Shown here piece after piece: positions 17,299 to 24,657 of a stretch of DNA of 64,000 nucleotides. The translations under genes were made by a program, and so were the position numbers. Numbering within the stretch: position 1 is the stretch's first letter; the number at the start of each line of letters is the position of its first letter. The stretch covers positions 3,286,001-3,350,000 of the forward strand of contig NZ_CP028369.1 of assembly GCF_003032475.1 (NCBI RefSeq), written 5' to 3'. A model generated the notes under the pieces. The model did no database searches. It saw only the letters and a program-made list of their open reading frames with translations, and had not been told where the DNA came from. This stretch comes from Streptomyces sp. P3 (GTDB lineage: Bacteria > Actinomycetota > Actinomycetes > Streptomycetales > Streptomycetaceae).

Positions 17299-17586
17299 GT
17301 GCACGTCTGCCAGGTCCTCCAGCACACCGCCGGGACGCGCGAGCACGAACGCCTCCTCCGGCAGCTCGCCGAGATCCTGCGGGCGCAGATTCGACGCGGC
17401 GACTGGCAGCCCGGGCGGATGCTGCCGAGCGAAGCTCAGCTTGTGCAGAGGTACGGCATCGCACGGACGACCGTGCGGCGAGGACTCGGCCTGCTGGCGG
17501 ACGAAAGCTGGGTGTACGCCGTTCCCCAGCGCGGATGGTTCGTCGCCGACCCCCTGCCGCCCGCCCCCGAGGCGCCTGCCTCGTGA
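17299..17586 (+). CDS. Small GntR-type winged-helix regulator
   Basis: The 95-residue protein is essentially a single GntR DNA-binding domain: RLLRQLAEILRAQIRRGDW, then PSEAQLVQRYGIARTTVRRGL and a wing ending RGWFVAD. It has no effector domain. I chose GTG 17299 because it follows GGAGG by ten bases; the open frame also offers ATG 17197, but the extra residues look unnatural. On the opposite strand, 17113-17296 also looks protein-like, so this segment may be a rearranged junction. Its position after the HNH gene makes it a candidate regulator of the cassette, without direct proof. Confidence 0.55.
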   Translation: MHVCQVLQHTAGTREHERLLRQLAEILRAQIRRGDWQPGRMLPSEAQLVQRYGIARTTVRRGLGLLADESWVYAVPQRGWFVADPLPPAPEAPAS

Positions 17587-17705
17587 ACGGTTGTCAGAAA
17601 ATTTGCGGAAGCCGTGCAACCCTTGCCGCCGGACGCGTGTCGTACACGGCGTCAGGGCTTCTGGAGGGGGATCCGGGGGGATCGCGGGGGTTCTGATACG
17701 GGAGG

Positions 17706-17755
17706 GGAAAGCCGAGGGGGCCCGGTCCATGGACCGGGCCCCCTCGAAGCTTTCC
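17706..17755. terminator. Long-stem terminator downstream of rbsD
   Basis: The core is a perfect 34-bp palindrome (17713-17746, centre AT), extended by GGAAAGC (17706-17712) and GCTTTCC (17749-17755) with a two-base bulge. It lies 47 bases past the rbsD stop, read leftward, and would end both the ribose operon and transcription from the Septu/GntR side. Confidence 0.82.
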
Positions 17756-17801
17756 TCGCCCCGGCCCGGGCGTGCCCCGTGCGGCGGAGCCGCAGGCGTC
17801 G

Positions 17802-18191
17802 TCAGAAGAACACCCCGCATCTGAGCAGCACGTTCGCGTACGGCCGGGCCTCGCCCGTGCGGACCACCAGCCTGGCCCCGGCCGACAGCTCCTTCAGCTC
17901 CTCGTGCGAGACGTACGACAGCGCTCGGAAGCGGCCCGCCAGCAGTCCGGCCGCCGCCGGGTTCGCCTCCCTGACCTCCGACGCCGCCGTCGCCCCCTCC
18001 ACGACCAGTTCGGCCAGCAGCCCGTCGACCACCTCCGCGAACGACGGCACCCCCGCCCGGAAGGCGAGGTCGACGACGCGCGGCCCGTCCGGTATCGGCA
18101 TGCCGGCGTCGCACACCAGCACCCCGTCCCCGTGCCCCAACTCGGCCAGCGCTCCGGCGAGATGACGGTTGAGGATCCCGGCCTTCTTCAC
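17802..18191 (-). CDS. rbsD: D-ribose pyranase RbsD
   Basis: The 129-residue protein interconverts beta-pyranose and beta-furanose forms of ribose before phosphorylation. It starts with the family signature MKKAGILNRHLAGALAELGH and contains VCDAGMPIP and a C-terminal ANVLLRCGVFF, close to the usual RbsD length. The GTG start overlaps the rbsK stop by four bases. It is the last gene of the ribose operon. Confidence 0.93.
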   Translation of the reverse strand: MKKAGILNRHLAGALAELGHGDGVLVCDAGMPIPDGPRVVDLAFRAGVPSFAEVVDGLLAELVVEGATAASEVREANPAAAGLLAGRFRALSYVSHEELKELSAGARLVVRTGEARPYANVLLRCGVFF

Positions 18192-19114
18192 CGGACCCCA
18201 CCCTCTTCGCCGGCGAGCGCCTCGACCTCGTCCGCCGTCGGGAACGACTCCTGCGCGCCCCGTCGGGTCACGGCGACCGCCCCGACCCGCGCCGCGTACT
18301 CCGCGGCCTCGGCCAGGGACGCGCCCGTGCCCAGCTTCCACGCCAGCGCCGCCGTGAAGGAGTCGCCCGCACCCGTCGTGTCCACGGCGTCCACCTTCAC
18401 GGACGCGATCCGGGCGACGCCCTCCGCGGACGCCACCAGCGCGCCTTGCGAACCCAGCGTCACGACCACGGACTTCGGCCCCCTCGCGAGCAGCAGCCGC
18501 GCCCAGTCCTCGGGCGACCCGCCGTCGGCGGTCCCGCCGAGGATCACCTTCGCCTCGTGCTCGTTGACGATCAGCGTGTCGCAGGCGGCGAGCAGCACGG
18601 CGGGCAGCGGACGCGGCGGGGAGGGGTTCAGCACGAAGAGGCTGCCCGGCGCCAGGCCCGCCGCCACCGCCACGACCGTCTCCAGCGGGATCTCCAGCTG
18701 CGCCGACACCACCCGCGCGGACCGCAGGAGACGGCCGGCGTCCCGCACGTCCGCCGGCGTCAGCCGCCCGTTCGCGCCGGGCGACACCACGATGCTGTTG
18801 TCGCCCGACGGGTCCACGGTGATCAGCGCGACACCGGTCGGCGCACCGCCCACCAGGACGCCCGCCGTGTCGACCCCGGCCGCCCGCTGCGAGTCGAGCA
18901 GCAGCCGGCCGTGCGCGTCGTCGCCGACCCGGGCCAGCAGGGCCGTGCGGGCCCCGAGACGAGCCGCCGCGACGGCCTGGTTGGCGCCCTTGCCGCCGGG
19001 GTGGACCGCCAGGTCGCCGCCGAGCACCGTCTCTCCGGCGCCCGGACGCCGTTCGACGTCGATCACCAGGTCGGCGTTGGCCGACCCCACGACCAGAAGG
19101 TCGTAGTCGTACAT
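18188..19114 (-). CDS. rbsK: Ribokinase RbsK
   Basis: The 308-residue PfkB-family kinase phosphorylates ribose at O5 in the cytoplasm. Family motifs are SANADLVIDV near the start, HPGGKGANQAVAAARLG (residues 38-54), VVTLGSQGAL and DTTGAGDSFTAAL with the catalytic Asp of GAGD. The ATG at 19114 follows GGGGAG; a longer open frame extends upstream without support. A spacer of 73 bp with a hairpin separates it from the fused rbsCB gene. Confidence 0.94.
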   Translation of the reverse strand: MYDYDLLVVGSANADLVIDVERRPGAGETVLGGDLAVHPGGKGANQAVAAARLGARTALLARVGDDAHGRLLLDSQRAAGVDTAGVLVGGAPTGVALITVDPSGDNSIVVSPGANGRLTPADVRDAGRLLRSARVVSAQLEIPLETVVAVAAGLAPGSLFVLNPSPPRPLPAVLLAACDTLIVNEHEAKVILGGTADGGSPEDWARLLLARGPKSVVVTLGSQGALVASAEGVARIASVKVDAVDTTGAGDSFTAALAWKLGTGASLAEAAEYAARVGAVAVTRRGAQESFPTADEVEALAGEEGGVR

Positions 19115-19141
19115 GGAAGAACTCCCCTGAAACGTGACGTG

Positions 19142-19175
19142 AGGCGGGCGGACCCGCAAGGGTGACCGCCCGCCT
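19142..19175 (-). terminator. Intra-operon hairpin between rbsCB and rbsK
   Basis: A 10-bp stem (19142-19151 with 19166-19175) plus an inner 4-bp stem lie in the only real gap of the ribose operon. It may be a partial terminator or a 3'-protecting structure lowering rbsKD expression relative to the transporter. Confidence 0.55.
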
Positions 19176-19187
19176 TCGTGTTCGGTG

Positions 19188-21143
19188 TCAGCCGCTGAAC
19201 CCGGCCACGTTCTCCTTCGTGACCACCTTCACCGGCACCTTCACCGTCTCCTCGACCTTCTTGCCCCGCAGCGCCTTCACCGCGTTGTCCACGGCGATCT
19301 TCCCGAGCTGCGACGGCTGCTGCGCCACGGACGCGTACAGCGTGCCCTGTTCAACGGCCTTCAGGCCGTCCGGAGTTCCGTCGAAACCGACGACCTGGAC
19401 CGACGTGCCGGCCTTCGCGCCGAGCGCCTTGATCGCGCCCAGCGCCATCTCGTCGTTGGCGGCGATGACGCCCTGCACGTCCGGGTGCGCCTGGAGCAGG
19501 TTCGACATCACGTCGAGTCCCTTGGTGCGGTCGAAGTCGGCAGGCTGCTGGGCGAGCACCTGGATGCCCGGGTAGGCCTTCAGCCCCTTCGCGAAGCCCT
19601 CCGCCCGCTCCCGGGCCGCCGACGTGCCGGCCTGGCCCTGCAGAATCACGATCTTGCCCGTGCCGCCCAGCTTCTCGGCGACCGTCTTCGCGGCCAGCTC
19701 GCCGCCCGCCACGTTGTCGGAGGCGACCAGCGCGTCCACCGTGGCCTTGTTGACGCCCCGGTCGACCGCGATGACCGGGATCCCCGCCTTGTCGGCGGCC
19801 TTCACCGAGTTGCCCGCCGCATCCGAGTCCACCGGGTTGACGATGATCGAGTCGAGGCCCGAACTGGTGAAGTTCTGCAGCTGGTTGGCCTGCTGCGAGG
19901 CGTCGTTCTGAGCGTCGGTGACCGTCAGGTCCACGCCCAGCTTCTTCGCCTCGGCCTTCGCGCCGGACTGGATCTGCACGAAGAACGGGTTGTTCAGCGT
20001 GGACAGCGCCAGACCGATCCGCGGGTTCGCGGTCGACGAACCGCCGCCGTGCAGGAACGAGGTCGCGCCCACGATCGCCACGGTGACGACCGCCGCGAGT
20101 CCGTACGTCGCCGCCTGCCGGCCCTTGCTCCCGCCCGCACCGGTCCCGGCCGCCACCGGGGTCGCCCCCGCCTTGCGGCGCACGGTGTCGAGCAGCACCG
20201 CCAGCGCGATGACCACGCCGATGACGACCTGCTGCCAGAAGGCGGAGACCGACAGCAGGTTCAGGCCGTTGCGCAGCACCGCGAGGATCAGCGCGCCGAT
20301 CAGGGTGCCGGAGGCCTTGCCCGTGCCGCCAGCGAGGGAGGCGCCGCCGATGACGACCGCGGCGATCGCGTCCAGCTCGTAACCGTCGGCGGCCTGCGGC
20401 TGCGCCGAGGACAGCCGGGCGGCGAGCACGACGCCCGCCACGGCCGCGAACACCCCGGACAGCGCGTAGATCGCGAGCTTCTGCTTCTTCACCCGCAGAC
20501 CCGACAGCCGGGCCGCCTCCTCGTTGCCGCCGATCGCGTACATCGAACGCCCGATGTACGTGCGGCCGAGCACGAACGCGGCGAGCAGACCCATCACGAT
20601 CATGACGAGCACCGGCGTCGGCAGCCAGCCGCCGAGTGTGTCCCCGAGGTGCGAGACCGAGTCGGGGAAGCCGATCGGGGAGCCCTCGGAGATCACCAGC
20701 GACAGACCGCGCGCCACGGACAGCATCGCGAGCGTCGCGATGAACGGCGGCAGCTTGCCGTACGCGATGAGGAATCCGTTCACCAGACCGGCCGCGATGC
20801 CGGTGACGACGGCCAGCGCCACCGCCAGGACCACCGGCACACCGTGCTGGGTCGCGCTCCAGGCGAGCACGGTCGCCGACAGCGCGGCCACCGAGCCGAC
20901 CGACAGGTCGATGCCCGCCGCGACGATCACGAAGGTCACGCCGAAGGCGAGGATGGCGGTCACGGCCGCCTGGACGCCCACGTTGAGCAGGTTGTCCGTG
21001 GTCAGGAAGTCGCCCGACAGCGCCGACATGGCGACGACGAGGACGATCAGCGCGGTGAGCGCGCCGTTGTCGAGGAGCAGTCGGCGGACCGCCGCGGCGC
21101 CGCCACCGGTGCCCGATGTGCTCAGATGCGTGTCAGCGGCCAC
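19188..21143 (-). CDS. Fused ribose ABC permease and substrate-binding protein (RbsC-RbsB)
   Basis: The 651-residue protein joins two usually separate proteins. Residues about 20-330 are an RbsC-type permease with many hydrophobic segments and the motif [14 protein letters not shown]. After a Gly/Ala linker and a further membrane segment at about 345-365 comes an RbsB-type binding protein ([44 protein letters not shown]). The binding domain would thus be tethered to the permease at the outer membrane face, in place of a lipoprotein. The GTG start overlaps the end of rbsA by 11 bp. Confidence 0.92.
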   Translation of the reverse strand: MAADTHLSTSGTGGGAAAVRRLLLDNGALTALIVLVVAMSALSGDFLTTDNLLNVGVQAAVTAILAFGVTFVIVAAGIDLSVGSVAALSATVLAWSATQHGVPVVLAVALAVVTGIAAGLVNGFLIAYGKLPPFIATLAMLSVARGLSLVISEGSPIGFPDSVSHLGDTLGGWLPTPVLVMIVMGLLAAFVLGRTYIGRSMYAIGGNEEAARLSGLRVKKQKLAIYALSGVFAAVAGVVLAARLSSAQPQAADGYELDAIAAVVIGGASLAGGTGKASGTLIGALILAVLRNGLNLLSVSAFWQQVVIGVVIALAVLLDTVRRKAGATPVAAGTGAGGSKGRQAATYGLAAVVTVAIVGATSFLHGGGSSTANPRIGLALSTLNNPFFVQIQSGAKAEAKKLGVDLTVTDAQNDASQQANQLQNFTSSGLDSIIVNPVDSDAAGNSVKAADKAGIPVIAVDRGVNKATVDALVASDNVAGGELAAKTVAEKLGGTGKIVILQGQAGTSAARERAEGFAKGLKAYPGIQVLAQQPADFDRTKGLDVMSNLLQAHPDVQGVIAANDEMALGAIKALGAKAGTSVQVVGFDGTPDGLKAVEQGTLYASVAQQPSQLGKIAVDNAVKALRGKKVEETVKVPVKVVTKENVAGFSG

Positions 21144-22773
21144 GGCCGGCCTCCGGTTCGGTGGTAGGGGAAGAGTCGGTGGGGAGGGACTTGGTGGGGA
21201 GGGGTTCGGTGGGGGGCGGGTCGGAGGCGGCGGACGCGCCGGCCGCCGGGGACGTTCCGGTGGCCGGGGAGCCGCCGGTCACCGCGGGAGCGCTCACCGC
21301 GAGGGCCATCACGGCGTCCTGCGTGGCCTCCTCGGCGGAGAGCCGGCCCGCGATCCGGCCCTGGGACATCACCAGCACCCGGTCGCTCATGCCGAGCACC
21401 TCGGGCAGATCGCTGGAGACCATCAGGACGGCGGCGCCGGCGGCCGTCAGTTCGTTGATCAGCTGGTAGATCTCGACCTTGGCGCCGACGTCGATCCCGC
21501 GCGTCGGCTCGTCGAGGATCAGCACCCTGGTGTCGGCCAGCAGCCACTTGCCGATGACGACCTTCTGCTGGTTGCCGCCGGACAGCGTGCGCACCTGCTG
21601 GTGGAGCCCTGCCATCCGCACCCCGAGCTGCGCGGCGATCCGCGCAGCCGCCTCGCGCAGGCCCTTCAGGTCGACCAGCCCGCCGCGGGTCGCGGCCCGC
21701 ATGGTGACGAGCCCGAGGTTCTCCTCGACCGACTGGTCGAGCACCAGCCCCTGGCCCTTGCGGTCCTCGGGCACCAGCCCGACGCCGGCCGCCATCGCGG
21801 CGTTCACGTCGTGGCGCGGCAGCGGCGCGCCCCCGACCTGCACGGTTCCCCGGTCGTAGGGGTCCGCTCCGAAGACGGCCCGGACGACCTCGGTGCGTCC
21901 GGCGCCGACCAGCCCGGCGATGCCGACGACCTCGCCGGCGTGCACCTCGAAGCTGACGTCGTGGAAGACGCCGTCCCGGGTCAGCCCTTCGACGGACAGC
22001 AGCGCCGCTCCGGTCCCGGCGCGCTCCCTCGGGTACTGCTGCGCGATGGAGCGGCCCACCATGAGCCGGACGAGTTCGTCCTCCGGCGTGGTGGCGGGCG
22101 CCTGTCCCACCGAGCGACCGTCGCGCAGGACGGTGACCCGGTCGCCGAGAGCGGCGATCTCCTCCAGGTGGTGCGTGATGAACACGATGCCCACGCCGTC
22201 CTCGCGCAGCCTGCGCACGATGGCGAAGAGCTTGTCGACCTCCTCGGAGGTCAGCACGGCGGTCGGTTCGTCCATGATCAGCACGCGGGCGTCCAGACTG
22301 AGCGCCTTGGCGATCTCGACCATCTGCAGCCGGGCGATGCCGAGTTCCCGCACACGCGCGCGGGGCGAGACGTGCACGCCCACCCGCTCCAGCAGGACGG
22401 CCGCCTCGGCCTCCATCCGCCCCCGGTCGATCATCCCGAACCGGCGGGGCTGCCGTCCCAGGAAGATGTTCTCGGCGACCGTCAGGTCGGGGACGAGGTT
22501 GAACTCCTGGTAGATGGTGGCGATACCGAGGCGTGCGGCGTCCTGCGCGCCGTGGATGCGCACCTCCTCGCCGCCGGCCAGGATCCGCCCGGCGTCGGGC
22601 CGGTAGGCGCCGGAGAGCATCTTGATGAGGGTGCTCTTTCCCGCGCCGTTCTCGCCGAGCAGCACATGCACCTCGCCCCGCCGCAGGTCGAAGTCGACGC
22701 TGTCGAGCGCGACCACGCCGGGGAAGGTCTTGCGTATGCCCTCGATGCGCAGCAACTCGTCCGGGTCGCTCAC
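21133..22773 (-). CDS. rbsA: Ribose ABC transporter, duplicated ATPase RbsA
   Basis: The 546-residue RbsA-type protein has two ATP-binding domains. The first has Walker [10 protein letters not shown], signature-region [13 protein letters not shown] and Walker [10 protein letters not shown]; the second has the degenerate GLVGAGRTE, then LSGGNQQKV and [12 protein letters not shown]. It energises the fused RbsCB permease for ribose uptake. The GTG at 22773 overlaps the lacI stop (GTGA) and follows GGAG. The last 50 residues are a low-complexity Pro/Thr/Glu tail. Confidence 0.94.
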   Translation of the reverse strand: MSDPDELLRIEGIRKTFPGVVALDSVDFDLRRGEVHVLLGENGAGKSTLIKMLSGAYRPDAGRILAGGEEVRIHGAQDAARLGIATIYQEFNLVPDLTVAENIFLGRQPRRFGMIDRGRMEAEAAVLLERVGVHVSPRARVRELGIARLQMVEIAKALSLDARVLIMDEPTAVLTSEEVDKLFAIVRRLREDGVGIVFITHHLEEIAALGDRVTVLRDGRSVGQAPATTPEDELVRLMVGRSIAQQYPRERAGTGAALLSVEGLTRDGVFHDVSFEVHAGEVVGIAGLVGAGRTEVVRAVFGADPYDRGTVQVGGAPLPRHDVNAAMAAGVGLVPEDRKGQGLVLDQSVEENLGLVTMRAATRGGLVDLKGLREAAARIAAQLGVRMAGLHQQVRTLSGGNQQKVVIGKWLLADTRVLILDEPTRGIDVGAKVEIYQLINELTAAGAAVLMVSSDLPEVLGMSDRVLVMSQGRIAGRLSAEEATQDAVMALAVSAPAVTGGSPATGTSPAAGASAASDPPPTEPLPTKSLPTDSSPTTEPEAGRGR

Positions 22774-23840
22774 GTCTGGCTCCTGTTCGTTACGGGGGAC
22801 GGCTCCTGAGAGGCGGGGAACTCCTCCGGAGCGGGCGGCTCCTGAGAGGCGGGCTCGCCGCACGAGCGGCGCACGACGAGCCGGGCGGGCAGCGTGACGG
22901 ACTGCGGGGGCCGCCCCTCGATGCGGTCGACCAGCGCCCGCACCGCGGCCCGGCCGAGTTCGCCGGTCGGCTGGGCGATCGCGGTGACCGGCGGGTCGGT
23001 GTGCACGAACCACGGGATGTCGTCGAACGCGGCGAGCGCCAGATCGCCCGGCACGCGCAGCCCCCGCGCGCGTACGGCGTCCAGCGCGCCCAGCGCCATC
23101 AGGTTGTCGGCGGCGAACACGACCTCGGGTGGCTCTGGCAGGTCGAGGAACCCCTCGGTGACCCGCCGCCCGCTCTCCGCCTGGAAGTCGCCCTGACCGA
23201 TGTAGGCGTCCGGGAGGGGGAGGCCGTACTCGGCCAGGGCTTCCCGGAACGCGTCGACGCGCTCGCTGCCGGTGGTGGTGGCCGCCGGGCCCGCGATGAT
23301 GGCGAGCCGCCGGTGTCCGAGCCCGTGCAGATGCGCCACGAGGTCGCGCACCGCGGCCCGTCCGTCCGCCCGCACCACGGGCACGTCGACGCCCGGGATC
23401 CACCGGTCGACGAACACCATCGGGGTGCCCCCGCGCGTGGCCTCCAGCATCAGCGGCGAGGCGCCGTCGGTGGGGGAGACGAGGAGCCCGTCGATGCGGC
23501 GGTCCAGCAGGTTGCGCACATGGTGGTCCTGGAGGTCGGGCCGCTCGTCGGCGTTGCCGATGATGACGCTGTAGCCGAGCGCGCGGGCCGCCTCCTCGAC
23601 GGATCGGGCCAGTTCGGTGAAGTAGGGGTTCATCACGTCGCTGATGACCAGGCCGAGGGTGTGGGTCTGGTCGGTGCGCAGCGACCGGGCCACGGCGTTC
23701 GGGCGGTAGCCCAGCGTCTGCACGGCGGCCAGCACGCGCGTGCGGGCGTCCGCGCTGACCGACGGATGGTCGTTCAGGACGCGGGACACCGTGGCGACGG
23801 AGACCCCCGCCTCGGCAGCGACGTCCTTGATGCTCGCCAT
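22770..23840 (-). CDS. LacI-family repressor of the ribose operon
   Basis: The 356-residue regulator has an N-terminal helix-turn-helix (IKDVAAEAGVSVATVSRVLNDH) and a ribose-binding-protein-like effector domain (LGLVISDVMNPYF, FAADNLMALGA, LAAFDDIPWF). It is the first gene of the operon it probably controls, coupled to rbsA. The ATG at 23840 follows GAGGAGG. Two identical 14-bp palindromic sites upstream (23967-23980 and 23999-24012) are the probable operators, which would give autoregulation. Confidence 0.92.
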   Translation of the reverse strand: MASIKDVAAEAGVSVATVSRVLNDHPSVSADARTRVLAAVQTLGYRPNAVARSLRTDQTHTLGLVISDVMNPYFTELARSVEEAARALGYSVIIGNADERPDLQDHHVRNLLDRRIDGLLVSPTDGASPLMLEATRGGTPMVFVDRWIPGVDVPVVRADGRAAVRDLVAHLHGLGHRRLAIIAGPAATTTGSERVDAFREALAEYGLPLPDAYIGQGDFQAESGRRVTEGFLDLPEPPEVVFAADNLMALGALDAVRARGLRVPGDLALAAFDDIPWFVHTDPPVTAIAQPTGELGRAAVRALVDRIEGRPPQSVTLPARLVVRRSCGEPASQEPPAPEEFPASQEPSPVTNRSQT

Positions 23841-23899
23841 CGCCTGCCACCTCCTCGTGGACTCGGGTCGGATATGTGGGACACGCCGGGGAATCGCTG

Positions 23900-23977
23900 C
23901 GCGCGACCAGTGCGCGCAACCAGGCCGTGGAACCAGGTCGCGCAACCATGTCGTGGAACCAATGCGTGGAATCGATT
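23900..23977. repeat. Six tandem 13-bp repeats in the rbs leader
   Basis: Six consecutive 13-bp units begin at 23900, 23913, 23926, 23939, 23952 and 23965. The consensus is about CGYGSAACCANNN, alternating CGCGCAACCA and CGTGGAACCA. The last unit runs into the first operator. They lie between the operators and the lacI start, so they are transcribed in the leader or overlap the promoter. Confidence 0.8.
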
Positions 23978-24012
23978 ACATCGACGTGTACGGAGGAATG
24001 GAATCGATTACA
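23967..24012. promoter_or_regulatory. Tandem LacI-type operators of the ribose operon
   Basis: The sequence TGGAATCGATTACA occurs twice, at 23967-23980 and 23999-24012, exactly 32 bp apart, about three helical turns. The core AATCGATT is palindromic with central CG, the LacI-family style. Same-face spacing suggests cooperative binding of the repressor encoded at 22770-23840. Confidence 0.8.
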
Positions 24013-24163
24013 CGAGCCGGAATCAACCCCTCCGCACCATCCCGCAACCGGATCGTGATGTGTGGCTCCCTGGGGGACGCCTGACGAGTCCGGGGCCTGT
24101 CCTAGGCTGCCCCTGTCCGTCGCGGGTGACATGCCCGCGCCAGTCGACAGGGGAGCAGTGCAC

Positions 24164-24490
24164 ATGCGCGCAGGCCGGATACTCGGAGCGACGATCGGGG
24201 CCCTCGCCCTGGGACTCGGGACCACCGTCGTCGTCGCGGCCCCCGCGTCCGCGGCGGGCTGCACGGCCAAGGCCGACGAGACGGTCGTCATCCGGGCCAC
24301 GAAGTCCACCGGAGGCACGGCCCTCGCCCAGCTCAACAAGGGCCAGAGCGCGCCTGCGGACTGCACGATGTACTACGTCAACACCTCGTACGAGAAGTGC
24401 GGCATCGTCAGCAAGCGGTGGGTGAAGGTCACCCGGAGCGGCGTCACCGGCTACGTCGTCGGCACCTGTGTGACGATCACACAGAACTGA
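24164..24490 (+). CDS. Small secreted protein, SH3-like, four Cys
   Basis: The 108-residue secreted protein has a signal peptide over residues 1-31 (ending PASA) and a mature domain of about 77 residues. The sequence TVVIRATKSTGGTALAQLNKGQ and the final RWVKVTRSGVTGYVVGTCV resemble bacterial SH3 domains, and four Cys could form two disulfides. The ATG at 24164 follows GGGGAG at eight bases. It is divergent from the ribose operon. Function is unknown; SH3-like domains often bind cell wall or protein partners. Confidence 0.75.
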   Translation: MRAGRILGATIGALALGLGTTVVVAAPASAAGCTAKADETVVIRATKSTGGTALAQLNKGQSAPADCTMYYVNTSYEKCGIVSKRWVKVTRSGVTGYVVGTCVTITQN

Positions 24491-24657
24491 ACCGGCCCGG
24501 ACGCCGCACACCCCGCCGCCGCTGATCCCGACCGGTCCTGTTGCGCCGGTCCGCCGCCGCTGATCCCGACCGGTTCTGCTGCGCCGGTCCGCCGGTCCGC
24601 CGGCCTCGGTGGGACGGCCCGGGCCGGACTGTCGGTGCCGGACGGTACGGTCGGTTC

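Noticed and set aside
16723..18201. 492-codon reverse frame spanning the HNH gene, GntR gene and beyond
   Set aside because: Most is antisense to the HNH gene and crosses the long terminator; only 17113-17296 looks protein-like and is reported separately.
19185..21167. 660-codon forward open frame
   Set aside because: It is antisense to the RbsC-RbsB fusion gene, is His/Arg/Gly-rich, and has no family motif; GC-rich antisense frames stay open by chance.
23900..23977. CRISPR-like or attachment-site repeats
   Set aside because: Units are 13 bp without spacers and merge with LacI-type operators; no integrase is nearby.
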